Assembly (NCBI RefSeq): GCF_013874595.1 | Contig: NZ_CP059431.1 | Span: 2,356,001 to 2,420,000 of the forward strand | Direction of reading: 5' to 3' | DNA from: Flavobacterium sp. xlx-214 | GTDB taxonomy: Bacteria; Bacteroidota; Bacteroidia; Flavobacteriales; Flavobacteriaceae | DNA: 64,000 bases | In this document: in pieces, positions 33,253-43,679 of the stretch | How positions within the stretch are numbered: position 1 is the first letter of the stretch | Layout: every line of letters begins with the position of its first letter | Made by a program: the position numbers and the translations under genes | Notes under the pieces: model-generated | The model's database searches: none | What the model was told of the DNA's origin: nothing | What the model saw: only the letters and a program-made list of their open reading frames with translations

Positions 33253-34745
33253 TCGAATTCTTTATAAAATCAACAACAACACTCGCAGCATTTTATGTTT
33301 TTTACATATTGTTTCTCAAGAGCGAAAAAGCTTTTAACTTTAATCGTTGGTATTTAATCCTGTCAATTGTATTTGCGTTTGTTTATGGCAGTTTCACCTA
33401 TACATACAAAACAGTAATTTCTGCTGAACCATTAGTCGAACAGCTAATTTTAAGCGATTTTGAGCCGCAGAATATCATTTTAAATAATCAGATTATAGAA
33501 AGTGAAAGTAATTACTTACCATATTTTTTAGGTATTGTTTACTTAATAGGATTTATCTTTTTTGCCTCTCGATTTGTTAGAAATCTGCTTTATTTCAGTC
33601 GGTTAAAATCAAAAAATAATAGATCTAATTATAAAAATGTACCTGTTGTGTTGGTAGAAAATTTAAACACATCGTTTTCATTTTTAAACACGATTTATGT
33701 AGATAAAAGTCAGTTCAAAAATAACGAAGTAGAAGAGGAGTTATTGGTGCATGAATACCATCACATCAAACAAAAACATTCCATTGACATTCTTTTTTTA
33801 GAAACGCTTATTTGCTTTATGTGGTTTAATCCTTTGTTGTATTTATACAAAAAAGCAATTCAGTTAAATCACGAATTTTTAGCCGATGAAGCCACTTTAA
33901 ATAATGTAAGCAATAAAACAAAGTACCAATACTTGCTGTTGCAAAAAGAAAGCTTGTTTAAAAATAGTTATTTAGCAAGCAATTTTAATTTTTTACTCAT
34001 TAAAAACCGATTAGTTATGATGAACAAAACCAAATCAAAAATTAAAAGTACCGTTTTTGTGACAGGTGCTGTAGTATTATCCGCTTTTTTGTTTTATTCT
34101 TTTTGCGTTAAAAAAGAAGTTGTTTTTCAAGAACCAAAAACAAATAAAACTACTAAAGCCAAACAGTACAATGTAGCGCAGTTTAACAAAGTGGGTAAAA
34201 ACTTAAATGCTTTTAGTATTAAGAAAGATGACAGCCGCAGTTTTACTTGTGTTGATATAAAAGTTAGTGATGCCGAATATTTTAAAGATGTACAATTAGT
34301 TGTTTACGAAACCAAAAGAGATTTATCACAAGAATTTCCTTTAAAAGAAAGTATTAATGATGAAGTAATTCTTTCTAAAAAATACCAAGATTTAACGCAT
34401 CAGGAATTACAACAATACGCTTCTATTTTTAGACAGAATGAAGGATTTGATAAAATGAAAATAACTAAAAATGAATTAGACCAATATAAAAACAAAAGCA
34501 AATATGCTATTTGGATTGATGGTGTAAATGTTAGTAATGAACAATTAAACAAATATAAACCAGAAGATTTTGCATACTATAGCGGTAGCAGTGTCTACAA
34601 AAATGCACAAACTAAAAAGCACCCACAACCTTTTCAATATTCTTTTTATACACATGATTATTTTGAAAAGAAAAATATGGGCAAATGGTTGAGCAGATAC
34701 CCGTCTGAATCTATTGTTGTTTGGGTACAAATAAAAAATGAATAA
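33249..34745 (+). CDS. M56-family membrane metallopeptidase (BlaR1-like sensor)
   Basis: Sensor protease of 498 residues. Two membrane segments lie near the N-terminus (IEFFIKSTTTLAAFYVFYIL; WYLILSIVFAFVYGSF), a third at about 95, and a fourth after residue 270. The zinc site is HEYHH (H168, E169, H172), with NHEFLADEATL downstream supplying the third ligand. The extracytoplasmic C-terminal part (about 285-498) is not a penicillin-binding domain; it is Lys/Asn-rich and unrecognised, so the ligand is probably not a beta-lactam. No TonB-like C-terminus is visible. It is translationally coupled to the repressor and ends at a strong terminator. Confidence 0.88.
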   Translation: MIEFFIKSTTTLAAFYVFYILFLKSEKAFNFNRWYLILSIVFAFVYGSFTYTYKTVISAEPLVEQLILSDFEPQNIILNNQIIESESNYLPYFLGIVYLIGFIFFASRFVRNLLYFSRLKSKNNRSNYKNVPVVLVENLNTSFSFLNTIYVDKSQFKNNEVEEELLVHEYHHIKQKHSIDILFLETLICFMWFNPLLYLYKKAIQLNHEFLADEATLNNVSNKTKYQYLLLQKESLFKNSYLASNFNFLLIKNRLVMMNKTKSKIKSTVFVTGAVVLSAFLFYSFCVKKEVVFQEPKTNKTTKAKQYNVAQFNKVGKNLNAFSIKKDDSRSFTCVDIKVSDAEYFKDVQLVVYETKRDLSQEFPLKESINDEVILSKKYQDLTHQELQQYASIFRQNEGFDKMKITKNELDQYKNKSKYAIWIDGVNVSNEQLNKYKPEDFAYYSGSSVYKNAQTKKHPQPFQYSFYTHDYFEKKNMGKWLSRYPSESIVVWVQIKNE

Positions 34746-34770
34746 ATCAACCAAATATTAAACACTTTCT

Positions 34771-34794
34771 AAAACGAACTTTACGGTTCGTTTT
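34771..34794. terminator. Rho-independent terminator
   Basis: A 9-bp stem (AAAACGAAC / GTTCGTTTT) with a 6-base loop, followed by eight T, closing the BlaI/M56 operon. Confidence 0.82.
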
Positions 34795-34886
34795 TTTTAT
34801 ATTCACAACTTACTATTTTTTTAACATCAAATACTAAATAGCAAAACAACACGTTTCATAAAGATTAACCTACAAAAACACTAAAA

Positions 34887-36539
34887 ATGAAAAAAATAGT
34901 TCTGCTTCTTCTTTTAGTTGCAACAAATGCTGTGGCACAAACTAGCCTTTCTGAAACCGATAAAACAGCTGCTTGGACAAAAGTATGGGGATTTTTAAAA
35001 TATTTTCACCCTGCGGTTACACACGGTACAATGAATTGGGATGAAGTTTATGTAAATGAACTAGACTCATTGAAAAACATTCATTCAAAAGAAGATTTAA
35101 ACACACACTTTATTGGTTTGATAGATAATTTAAACAAACAAACCGAATTACAATGGAATTCTAAAGACGGAATGTTTGTAGAAACTATTTTAGAAAGTTT
35201 AGATGAACCTATAATCTTCTCTGATGAATTAATAGAGAAAATGAGAGCAACCGCTTTGCAACGTATCAGTGGTAAAAACCGATTTTTAGATTATTTCCCA
35301 AGTGGTTATCCGCTTTTTTTTGAAGAAAACAACTATGAAGAAAATTATTATCCTGAAACACCTTACCGCTTATTAGCTCTGGCAAGAATGTGGAGTGCTG
35401 TTGAGTTTTTCTTTCCCTTTAAAAAAGAGCGCATTACAAAAGGTTGGAGTACAGTTTTAAAACAACAAATACCAGTTTTTATTAATGCTAAAGATACTTT
35501 AGCGTATTACAAAGCAATTGGTTCTACTTTGTATGAGTTACATGATAGTCATTCTGCAATTATTATGCATACCAAAAAGTACAATGCTTTAGGAGATAAA
35601 ATCCTTCCCACTCATTTTTCTTTTATCGAAGGAAAAGTATTTGTTGATTCAAGACGTATTGTTAGCAATAAAACTGAAGCGGAAGATGAATTAAAATACG
35701 GAGATATCATTCTTTCAATTGATGGAAAATCGATAGAAAACCTTATCAACGAATATTCCTTATTTAAAAGCGGTTCAAACAATGATTCTAAGAACAAATT
35801 GATTTTGGTTGATTTATTACGTGGATGGAATGATATCGCAGAAATTGAGGTGATAAGAGATAATCAGAAACAGAAATTAAAGGTTAAACGCTATGCTGAT
35901 CCAACATTTGAAGCGTTTAAAGAGCAACCAAAAACGTGGGAGGTTATTAATGATGATATTGGATTTATCCGTTTAGCACGTACTAATGCAGAAGATTTTA
36001 AAAAAGCACTAAAAAAAATGAACAAATTCAACCATATCATACTTGATATGCGTTATGGTAAAGATGTTTCATTAACATACGAGCTTTTTGAAGAGTACTT
36101 TTCTGCCGACAGAAAACAGTTTATGAATTATCAAATAGTAAGTAAAGAAATACCAAGTAGATTTGTTGACGTAAGTAACTTACAAGGATATGTTGGCAAA
36201 AAACATCAACCAAAATATAAAGGAAAACTAATACTTTTAACAGACTATTATATTCAAAGTGCAGGTGAAACATTACTAATGGCGTTTCAAAGTTTTCCAA
36301 ATGTAACATTGGTTGGTAGTCCAACTTCTGGCACAAATGGCGAAGCAACTTTAATTACACTACCCGGTGGTTTTCAATTTCGCATGACATCCGTAATGAT
36401 TCATTACCTAGATGGTACACCTTCAGTAGGTAATGGCATTCAACCTGATATCTTGGTAAAACCAACCATTGAAGCAATGAAGAATAGAAAAGATGAAATT
36501 TTAGAAAAAGCAATTGAGTATGCAAAAAAAAAAAGCTGA
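34887..36539 (+). CDS. Exported S41-family peptidase with PDZ domain
   Basis: Secreted protein of 550 residues with a signal peptide (MKKIVLLLLLVATNAVAQ). The N-terminal helical domain has TAAWTKVWGFLKYFHPAV, a recurring feature of this Bacteroidota S41 subgroup. A PDZ-like region lies at about 270-335 (ELKYGDIILSIDGKSIENL). The protease core carries Ser458 in QSAGETLL, followed by GSPTSGTNGEAT and LPGGFQF. All motifs are intact. A paralogue with an extra N-terminal domain follows at 38969. The gene sits between two terminators, so it is monocistronic. It may trim envelope or signalling peptides; inference. Confidence 0.87.
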   Translation: MKKIVLLLLLVATNAVAQTSLSETDKTAAWTKVWGFLKYFHPAVTHGTMNWDEVYVNELDSLKNIHSKEDLNTHFIGLIDNLNKQTELQWNSKDGMFVETILESLDEPIIFSDELIEKMRATALQRISGKNRFLDYFPSGYPLFFEENNYEENYYPETPYRLLALARMWSAVEFFFPFKKERITKGWSTVLKQQIPVFINAKDTLAYYKAIGSTLYELHDSHSAIIMHTKKYNALGDKILPTHFSFIEGKVFVDSRRIVSNKTEAEDELKYGDIILSIDGKSIENLINEYSLFKSGSNNDSKNKLILVDLLRGWNDIAEIEVIRDNQKQKLKVKRYADPTFEAFKEQPKTWEVINDDIGFIRLARTNAEDFKKALKKMNKFNHIILDMRYGKDVSLTYELFEEYFSADRKQFMNYQIVSKEIPSRFVDVSNLQGYVGKKHQPKYKGKLILLTDYYIQSAGETLLMAFQSFPNVTLVGSPTSGTNGEATLITLPGGFQFRMTSVMIHYLDGTPSVGNGIQPDILVKPTIEAMKNRKDEILEKAIEYAKKKS

Positions 36540-36557
36540 TTTAATTAAATCAGCTTT
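36532..36557. terminator. Bidirectional terminator overlapping a stop codon
   Basis: A perfect 26-bp palindrome (AAAGCTGATTTAA / TTAAATCAGCTTT) including the TGA at 36537-36539, flanked by an A run on the left and a T run on the right. The hairpin would form in the last codons of the peptidase gene. Confidence 0.82.
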
Positions 36558-36562
36558 CTTTT

Positions 36563-36570
36563 TATATTTG
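36563..36570 (+). promoter_or_regulatory. Probable -7 promoter box of the first TPR kinase
   Basis: TATATTTG fits TAnnTTTG and lies 18 bases before the ATG at 36589. The -33 region coincides with the preceding terminator. Confidence 0.5.
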
Positions 36571-36588
36571 TTACCCTAACTATTGCAC

Positions 36589-38601
36589 ATGCGTATCCAG
36601 TTATCCCTTTTTATTTTCATAATTTTTATGTTTGTTTCTTGTAAGAAAGAACCTATTAAGAGTAAAGTGCTTAGTACACAAGGGCTTGCTGTAGAAGATA
36701 AAGTTGCGCTAAAGTATGCTGATAGTTTGTATTTGGAGCTTTTAAACAAACCGAACGACTCATTAAACCGAGAAAAGCTGTTAGAAATTGCCAGCGAATA
36801 TGAAAACAGGAGAGTTTATTCAAAATCTAAAGAAACATCACATGAGGTTTTTAAGAGAGCATCAATTAAAAAAGATACCTTACACAAGGCAAAAGCATTA
36901 TGGTACTTAGGTGATGTTTATGACAGTGAGGAAAAATTAGACAGCGCTTTCATGTACTACACAAAAGCTGAAAAATGGTACGCGCTTAGTAAAAAAGACA
37001 GCCTAAATTGGGCACGTATGATTTCATATAAAGCGGGGGTTTTGTATGAAACAGGTATTCAAACAGAAAGTGAGGTTGAAGCAATACGAGCTCTTGAAAT
37101 GTTGCAACGGTTAAAAGCAACTAGGTTAATTTATGAAACTACTGTTGCTATGGCATTGAATTTAGGTGACATGGAAGAGTACAATGAAGCTTTAAAATAT
37201 TTTAATAAAGTTCCTCATTTGTTACATCAATTAGAAGAAGAAGGATACAAGCCTGACAAAGTAAAAAGATCGTGGTTGTCTTATTACAATAATTTAGCAA
37301 ATTTTCATAATAAAACTAAAGAGTATGCTAAAGCAAAACCTTACGCAGAAAAAGCATTAAAGTCTAAAAATGTTCAAGATTTTCCAGAAGTACACGCCCT
37401 ATTGCTTAATAATTTAGCAATTGCTTACATGTATACTTCAGGTAATAATAATCGTATTATAGACTCCTTATTAAATACTGCACTTGAAATAAGAAATAAA
37501 ATAGACCACAAGCAAGGAATTATTGCTAGTAAAATTACTATTGCTGAATATTTATTAATGAAAAAAGATACGGTAAATGCCTTAATGAATATGCAAGAAG
37601 CTTACTGTATATCAATAAATCATAAAAAAAATTCTGATATTTTAATATGTTTAGATTTTTTGGCTAAAAATCATATAAAAAACAAAGAACATTACGCACA
37701 AAAATACCACCAAGTAAAAGACAGTCTATACCAATTAGAGAAAGCCACGCGAAATAAATTTGCGCGAATAGCGTATGAAACTGATGAGGTAGCAGCACAA
37801 AACACTCTTCTGTTGAAACGTAGTTGGTATTATGCTATAGGAGGTGTTATCTTTTTTTTAATAGGTGTTGGTTTGTTTTTTATATATCGTTTGCAACTAA
37901 AAAATAAAAAATTAGCCTACCACAGAAAAGAGCTAAGTAATATTCAAAAAATACAAGAATTGCTTTTAGAACAGCAGTTAGTTGCAGAGCATGTAAGGAA
38001 TGATGAACGAGATAGAATAGCAAAAGATCTGCATGATGCTGTGGTAAATCGCATTTTTACTACTCGTTTAAACTTAGAGAAAGCAAACATGTTAGATAAA
38101 AATCAGCAAGAAAAATTAATAAGCGAGTTAAAAAAAAGCGAACAACAAATACGTGAAATTTCACATGATATTCACAGTAGTTTGTTTCATCAAAAACAAA
38201 GCTTTTCACATGTTTTAGAAGATTTGGTTAACACGCAAAAAAATAATTTTGAAACAAAGTTTAGCTGTTCTATAGACTTACAAATAGACTGGAATGTTTT
38301 ATCCATACAACAAAAAACGCAAGTATATTTAATCTTGCAAGAGTTGTTGCAAAATGTAAACAAACATGCACAAGCTAGTGTTTGTCATGTATTTTTTATT
38401 CAATCAGTTAATAACTTAGTAATAAGGGTTCATGATGATGGAGTAGGGTTTAATCAACAAAAAATAACAACAGGTATTGGGTTAAAAAGCATACAAGTAC
38501 GTGCCAAAAAATTAAATGCTATAGTAACTACCAAAAGTCAAAATAACCTAACCATTACAGAAATAAATATTCCTATTGTTATTGTAAACAATTCATTTTA
38601 A
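36589..38601 (+). CDS. TPR-repeat sensor histidine kinase with lipoprotein-type N-terminus (copy 1)
   Basis: Kinase of 670 residues from the ATG; a TTG six bases upstream is less likely. The N-terminus MRIQLSLFIFIIFMFVSCKK is a lipoprotein signal. About seven TPR-like helical repeats (50-370) form the sensor. Then comes a single transmembrane helix (WYYAIGGVIFFLIGVGLFFIY, about 420-440), a coiled linker, a HisKA_3 domain with His482 in ERDRIAKDLHDAVVNR, and an ATPase domain with LILQELLQNVNKHAQAS and HDDGVGF. If the Cys is lipidated, the TPR domain is periplasmic and tethered at both ends. A full-length paralogue lies at 44451. The partner is probably the orphan NarL-type regulator at 31953. 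Confidence 0.87.
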   Translation: MRIQLSLFIFIIFMFVSCKKEPIKSKVLSTQGLAVEDKVALKYADSLYLELLNKPNDSLNREKLLEIASEYENRRVYSKSKETSHEVFKRASIKKDTLHKAKALWYLGDVYDSEEKLDSAFMYYTKAEKWYALSKKDSLNWARMISYKAGVLYETGIQTESEVEAIRALEMLQRLKATRLIYETTVAMALNLGDMEEYNEALKYFNKVPHLLHQLEEEGYKPDKVKRSWLSYYNNLANFHNKTKEYAKAKPYAEKALKSKNVQDFPEVHALLLNNLAIAYMYTSGNNNRIIDSLLNTALEIRNKIDHKQGIIASKITIAEYLLMKKDTVNALMNMQEAYCISINHKKNSDILICLDFLAKNHIKNKEHYAQKYHQVKDSLYQLEKATRNKFARIAYETDEVAAQNTLLLKRSWYYAIGGVIFFLIGVGLFFIYRLQLKNKKLAYHRKELSNIQKIQELLLEQQLVAEHVRNDERDRIAKDLHDAVVNRIFTTRLNLEKANMLDKNQQEKLISELKKSEQQIREISHDIHSSLFHQKQSFSHVLEDLVNTQKNNFETKFSCSIDLQIDWNVLSIQQKTQVYLILQELLQNVNKHAQASVCHVFFIQSVNNLVIRVHDDGVGFNQQKITTGIGLKSIQVRAKKLNAIVTTKSQNNLTITEINIPIVIVNNSF

Positions 38602-38968
38602 CAACTAAGGTAGCTATAATGCCCGTTGTGCTAAATATGAAAAAAAACTGTTAAACATTGTTTTAATCAAGTACTTTTGCTGCTAATCAAAAAAAGCATT
38701 TTAAAATTAAAGTCTGTAGAGTATTTATTTTCTGCAGACTTTTTTTGTAAATAGTCATTAAAAAATAATTCCGTTGGGCTTTTGTTAAATGAAGCTGTTT
38801 ATCTTTTAACTTTTAAGTAAAGTTTAACGTATTAGCAGGTTTAATAACATTTATTAAGGAAATAGGGCTATTACATTTGTTGCAGTTAATAATTTACACA
38901 AAATTTAATGAAACTATAGATATAATTCTTTTCGAAAAGAGTTACAACATCTGTTTAACCTACCACTT
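38602..38968. other. Intergenic region after the first TPR kinase
   Basis: 367 bases. They contain one terminator (38709-38742) and a -7-like TACATTTG at 38872-38879, 89 bases before the next ATG. No ORF or RNA gene was seen. Confidence 0.6.
38709..38742. terminator. Rho-independent terminator
   Basis: A 12-bp stem (AAAGTCTGTAGA / TCTGCAGACTTT, one G-T pair), a 10-base loop, then a T run. Confidence 0.8.
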
Positions 38969-41035
38969 ATGAAATTTATATCAGTCACATTTTTTAAAAT
39001 AATCCTGTTTGTATTTTGTTTATCAGGATTTGCTCAAAAACCTGAAAACTTTGGTTTTGAAGTTCTTTCTTCAACAAATTCAATACCTCAATATTGGCAG
39101 GCAATGGGCGATAGTTATCAGGTATTTTCAGATTCTATTCATAAAATGTCAGGAAAGTATGCTGCATCTATAAAATCCAAGACAAAAGATGGTAAGTATG
39201 GTAGCATCCTTAGTCAGTTTCCAAATAAGTTTCATGGAAAAAAAATTACTTTAGAAGGATATATAAAAACAAAAGATGAGAAAGATTTTTTAGCCGGACT
39301 TTTCATCCGTTTGAATAAAGGTGAAACAATGGTTGCTGTAGATACAATGGCCGGACGTGAAGTTAAAGGAACTACAGATTGGAAAAAATATGCAACAACT
39401 ATTGATATTAAAGAAGCGGATTATATTTATGTTGCGGGTTTTGTGAAAGGACAAGGGCAAGCTTGGTTTGATGACTTTAGGGTTTTAATTGACAATGAAC
39501 CGATTCCTGATTTAATGTCCGAATCGTTTAAAGCAAATACAGACCATGAATTTGATGAAAATTCTAATTTCAGTATTGAAATCATAAATGCCAACCAAAT
39601 TAATAATTTGTATGCGTTGAGCAAAGCGTGGGGGCAATTAAAATACACAAACACCAAAGTAGCTAAAGGTGAGTACAATTGGGATTATGAATTATTTAGA
39701 GCTTTGCCAATAATTAAGGAAAAAGACTTTAAAAACAAATTAAATCAGTGGGTTGCAAGTTTTGGAGTAAAACAAAATAACATTCCTCAAAACAACTATT
39801 ACCTTGATTTTTATCCAAATGTAGGCAATCCTATTTTTCAAAATGAAAAAGCGTACGAACAAATGAAGTTTTCCGATGATGGTTACCGCCTTTTAGCTTT
39901 ATTTCGCTATTGGAATATGATTGAATACTTTTTTCCATACAAACATTTGATTAAAAAAGACTGGAATCAGGTTCTGAAGCAGTACATCCCTGAAATTTTA
40001 GAAGCAAATACTGAACTTTCATATCAATTAACGTTGATGAAACTTTTAGCAGAAGTAGAAGATTCTCATGCCGGAATATACAATCCATCTATAATTGCAT
40101 TAAACGATAGAGGAAGAAAAGCACCTCCATTACTCGTTAAATTTGTCGAAAATAAAGCAATTGTTGTTAAAATTAGCGATTCGTATCCTTAATTATCCAA
40201 CATAAAAGTAGGTGATGAAATAATTGCAATGGATGGTAAAAAGACCGAAGATCGTATTAAAGAAATAGAAAAATATATTTCTGCATCTAATAATCCTACA
40301 AAACTTAGAGATATTACCTACCGTCTTTTGGCAACCAATAAAGATGAAGTAAAGCTAACTTTATCAAATGAAAAAGAAGAATATGAAACAACAGTTCCTA
40401 CTATCTCTGGAAAAGAAATGTACAATTCGCTTGTTAATGAACCACCTTCACATAAAAACTTAGAGAACAATATCGGTTATATTTATCCCGGAACTTTAAA
40501 AGAAGGAGAAATAAAAGAAATAATGACTTCTTTTATGAACAAAAAGGGAATTGTGGTTGATTTACGTTGTTATCCATCAGATTTTATTGTGTTTAGTATG
40601 GGAAATTTCTTAATGCCTAAACCAACCGCTTTTGTAAAATTTAAAAATCATAATCAAAAAAAGTTAGAGGGTTTTTATACAACCAAACCTTTAAAAGTAG
40701 GTGTTAATTTTCCTGATTATTACAAAGGTAAAATCGCTATTTTGGTAAATGAACAAACACAAAGCGCAGCAGAATATGCCGTAATGGCTCTTCAGGTAGC
40801 ACCAAAAGCAAAGGTGTTTGGAAGCCAAACAGCAGGAGCCGATGGCAACGTTTCTGAAATTATTTTGCCCGGAGGGTTTAAAACATACATGACAGGTATT
40901 GGTGTTTATTATCCTAACGGAGCAGAAACCCAACAAATAGGTATTAAAATAGACGTACCTATTAAACCAACCGTACAATCTGTAAGAGAAGGTAGAGATA
41001 TAGTGCTTGAAAAAGCATTGGAATATTTGAAATAA
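38969..41035 (+). pseudogene. S41-family peptidase with in-frame TAA
   Basis: One gene interrupted by a single in-frame stop. The first half (38969-40192) has a signal peptide, a galactose-binding-like sandwich (about 22-175, ending QAWFDDFRV) and the helical S41 N-domain (LYALSKAWGQLKYT). It ends at KISDSYP with TAA at 40190-40192. Without any frameshift the frame continues LSNIKVGDEIIAMDG, which is the PDZ domain, then the protease core with the catalytic Ser in QSAAEYAV (codon 599 of the joined frame) and LPGGFKTYM. An ATG at 40229 could start a C-terminal piece, but it lies inside the PDZ. Joined length is 687 residues plus the stop. It is probably a recent nonsense mutation or a sequence error, as both parts remain well preserved. 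Confidence 0.88.
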
Positions 41036-41087
41036 CCATCATGAATAAAATATTTTAATACTACTCATTACACTAAAAAAATATACT

Positions 41088-42140
41088 ATGAAATTTATTC
41101 TAATATTTATCTTCCTTATTACGACTCAATTTATCAAGGCACAGAATAAACGATTTATTCCTGAATATGAAAGTGCAATACTCAATCAAGAACGTTTTGA
41201 TAAAATAGATGTTAATGCTTATAACGAAACTGAAAAAATACATTTATACGGCACTTTGTTAATGCCAAAAGAAACTTTTGAAAAAGTAGTAATGATTGTT
41301 CCAGGTTCTGGGGAAGACAGCAGAGAAAATCATTTTAAACTGACAGAAGAATTATTATTGAACAATATAGCTGTTTTTAGATACGATGATCGAGGAGTTT
41401 CTGAATCGGAAGGAACTTTTCAAGAAGTTAGACTAACAGTTAACGAATTGGGAGAAGACATGGCTGTTATATTTCAAAAGTTAAAACAATTGCCAGCTAT
41501 AAAAGACAAAAAAATAGGTTTAATCGGTCATAGTATGGGAGGGATGCTTACTGTTGATGGTGTTCAGAAAAATAAAATTCAACCTGATTTTATGGTACAA
41601 TGGGCAACACCAGTGCAAAGTTTTGGAGAAATATTTAAGTATCAGTTAAAAAATGGATTAAGTGGCTTACCACAACAATTTAAATATGGCAATTTGGAAG
41701 ATGCTTACCAAATTATGGACATCTTTAATAAAACACTTGCAACAACAAAAGATACTACTACCTTAAAACAAGATATTGAATTGTTAAAAAAAGCACGAAA
41801 AATGGCTAAAAAACAAGGATATACCCAAAAACGTTATGAACGTTTTAGTTATGCAACTTTTCCTTCTCAAAAAGCTATTATAAAAAAAGATTTTGAACAG
41901 ATGTATACAAATCTTACAATCCCATCACTTTATATAATTGGAACAAATGACATTTTTGTAGATCCCGTAGGAGAAGTAGAAAAACTAAAGTCATTGCAAA
42001 ATAAGAATATTGAAATAAAGGTTTTTGAAGGATTGAACCATTATTTAACAGCCGAACCTGAAGTTAAATTAGGCAAAGAAATATATAATATTGATGGAAA
42101 AGCAAGTAGTAGTATTGTTAATTGGATTAAATCACTTTAA
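41088..42140 (+). CDS. Exported alpha/beta hydrolase
   Basis: Secreted hydrolase of 350 residues with a signal peptide (about 1-18, ending IKAQ). The nucleophile is Ser149 in IGHSMGG. The oxyanion strand reads VVMIVPGSGEDSREN. DDRGVSESEG is characteristic of the YqiA/BAAT-like esterase group, the acid is in IIGTNDIFVD and the histidine in GLNHYLTA. It lies 52 bases after the S41 pseudogene and 58 bases before the Ere-like gene, probably in one transcript. The substrate is unknown. Confidence 0.85.
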   Translation: MKFILIFIFLITTQFIKAQNKRFIPEYESAILNQERFDKIDVNAYNETEKIHLYGTLLMPKETFEKVVMIVPGSGEDSRENHFKLTEELLLNNIAVFRYDDRGVSESEGTFQEVRLTVNELGEDMAVIFQKLKQLPAIKDKKIGLIGHSMGGMLTVDGVQKNKIQPDFMVQWATPVQSFGEIFKYQLKNGLSGLPQQFKYGNLEDAYQIMDIFNKTLATTKDTTTLKQDIELLKKARKMAKKQGYTQKRYERFSYATFPSQKAIIKKDFEQMYTNLTIPSLYIIGTNDIFVDPVGEVEKLKSLQNKNIEIKVFEGLNHYLTAEPEVKLGKEIYNIDGKASSSIVNWIKSL

Positions 42141-42198
42141 AAAAGTCTTCATTTATATAGTAATATTGACTATAAACCACTAATAAAACCAGATAATA

Positions 42199-43401
42199 AT
42201 GAAAAACCTTTTCAAAAAAAGCATCGCATTATTTTTTACAATGTGTTTTGCATTAAGTATTCATTCTTCTTTCTCGCAAGAGTTAACAAAAGAAGACAAC
42301 GATTTGTTATTTAGTGATATAGGACAAAAACAAATTGTTGCTTTGGGCGATGCTACCCATACTGATTATACGGCAAGTAAATTCAGAGTTGATCTTATAA
42401 AAGAGTTGGTTGAAAAACATAATTTTAGTATCATCGGTATCGAATCAAACCTTTTCGAAGTATATAAAGCTTTTGAAGATTTTAAAAAAACAGGAAATAT
42501 ATCCGAAATGAACAGTTCACTATATACTGTTGTGAAAAATAATGAACTAGACAAATTATTCTTTTTCCTCAAAGAACAAAATGAAAAAGGCAATAATATA
42601 AAGGTTTATGGTTTTGATCCAAATTTTTCGGGAGACAATACACATGAAACATTTACGAAGGCAATTCAGGACAATTTGACTCATGTAGAAATGGAGTGTA
42701 ATAACATATCAGTTGAAGATTTTTCAAAACACTTTAAAAAACTAATGCCCACCAATCTAAAAGCCTTGTTACGTACAAAAAAAGATTACAAAATAGTTCA
42801 TGATTATTTAACCTGTTACCTTGATAACGTTTCAACTACTGATGAAAACGCATATTTTAATAGCTATGTATTCAATATCAAAACGTCATTAGGGAAAAAA
42901 ATAGAAGGTAAAAAGTCTAAAATAAACAAATCTCATATACTTAGAGATTCATTAATGTTTGAAAATATTGATTACTTAAGAAATAAGTATCCTAATGAGA
43001 AAATGATTTTGTTCGGTTCATCAACTCATTTCAAAAGAAATGTCAAAGCAACAAATTCAAAATTTGCGCAAAGTAGTGGCTGGATAAACTTGGGAGAACG
43101 ATTATCTAAAGAATTCCAAAACGATTATTTTTTTATTGCCTATACGGGTGTGTCAGGAAATACAAGAGGTTTTTATGGCAAAAAACAAAAGTTAAAGAAA
43201 CTAATTCCTTATTCCATAGAAAAAATGGTTGATGAAAAATATGATGCAAACATAGAGATTATGTATTTAAGTAAAAATCGAGATAAAACCATCTTAGACG
43301 AAGCTGTTTATTCTCGTTTTATGGGAAATACTTTTTATGAAATAGACCTTAATAGCACTGTAGATGGTTTATTTTTTATAAGAAATAGCAATCTTGAATA
43401 A
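42199..43401 (+). CDS. Exported erythromycin-esterase-like protein
   Basis: Secreted protein of 400 residues with a signal peptide (about 1-26, cleaved near SFSQ). The Ere motifs are present: ALGDATHTDYTASKFR (about residues 50-65), FSIIGIES, VYGFDPNF and a late LFGSSTHFKRN. GDATH replaces the more common GE-x-x-H, so one acidic residue is shifted in type. It is unlikely to be a macrolide esterase in clinical sense; chromosomal homologues in Bacteroidota have unknown substrates. A more distant TIKI/ChaN-type protein is found at 8414. It ends before the terminator at 43477. Confidence 0.8.
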   Translation: MKNLFKKSIALFFTMCFALSIHSSFSQELTKEDNDLLFSDIGQKQIVALGDATHTDYTASKFRVDLIKELVEKHNFSIIGIESNLFEVYKAFEDFKKTGNISEMNSSLYTVVKNNELDKLFFFLKEQNEKGNNIKVYGFDPNFSGDNTHETFTKAIQDNLTHVEMECNNISVEDFSKHFKKLMPTNLKALLRTKKDYKIVHDYLTCYLDNVSTTDENAYFNSYVFNIKTSLGKKIEGKKSKINKSHILRDSLMFENIDYLRNKYPNEKMILFGSSTHFKRNVKATNSKFAQSSGWINLGERLSKEFQNDYFFIAYTGVSGNTRGFYGKKQKLKKLIPYSIEKMVDEKYDANIEIMYLSKNRDKTILDEAVYSRFMGNTFYEIDLNSTVDGLFFIRNSNLE

Positions 43402-43476
43402 AAAGCAAAAAGTTCTGTTGGCATGTATTTATCTCAGGCTTTTTATAGAATAAGCATCATATAAAATTTAACTTTT

Positions 43477-43495
43477 AGGGTAGTTTAACTACCCT
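43477..43495. terminator. Rho-independent terminator
   Basis: A 9-bp inverted repeat (AGGGTAGTT / AACTACCCT) around one base, followed by seven T. It closes the hydrolase/Ere-like unit. Confidence 0.8.
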
Positions 43496-43679
43496 TTTTT
43501 TATTTCTTAAACAAGTACATTTATACAGAATTTTAATGCTTTTGTAAGAAACAAATTAGAATAGTATAAAAGTATATTAATCTAAGAGCATTGTGTTAAG
43601 AAAAAAGGTAAAAGCAAAGTAAATAAGTAAGATATACTTAAAAATATAAAAACATTTAACAAAGTAAACTTATAGAACA

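Noticed and set aside
40229-41035. Independent second peptidase gene
   Set aside because: The ATG lies within a PDZ domain and the upstream codons in the same frame match the family, so it is the 3' part of one interrupted gene.
42199-43401. Clinical macrolide-resistance esterase
   Set aside because: Only the superfamily motifs match, and GDATH replaces the usual GE-x-x-H; the substrate cannot be claimed.
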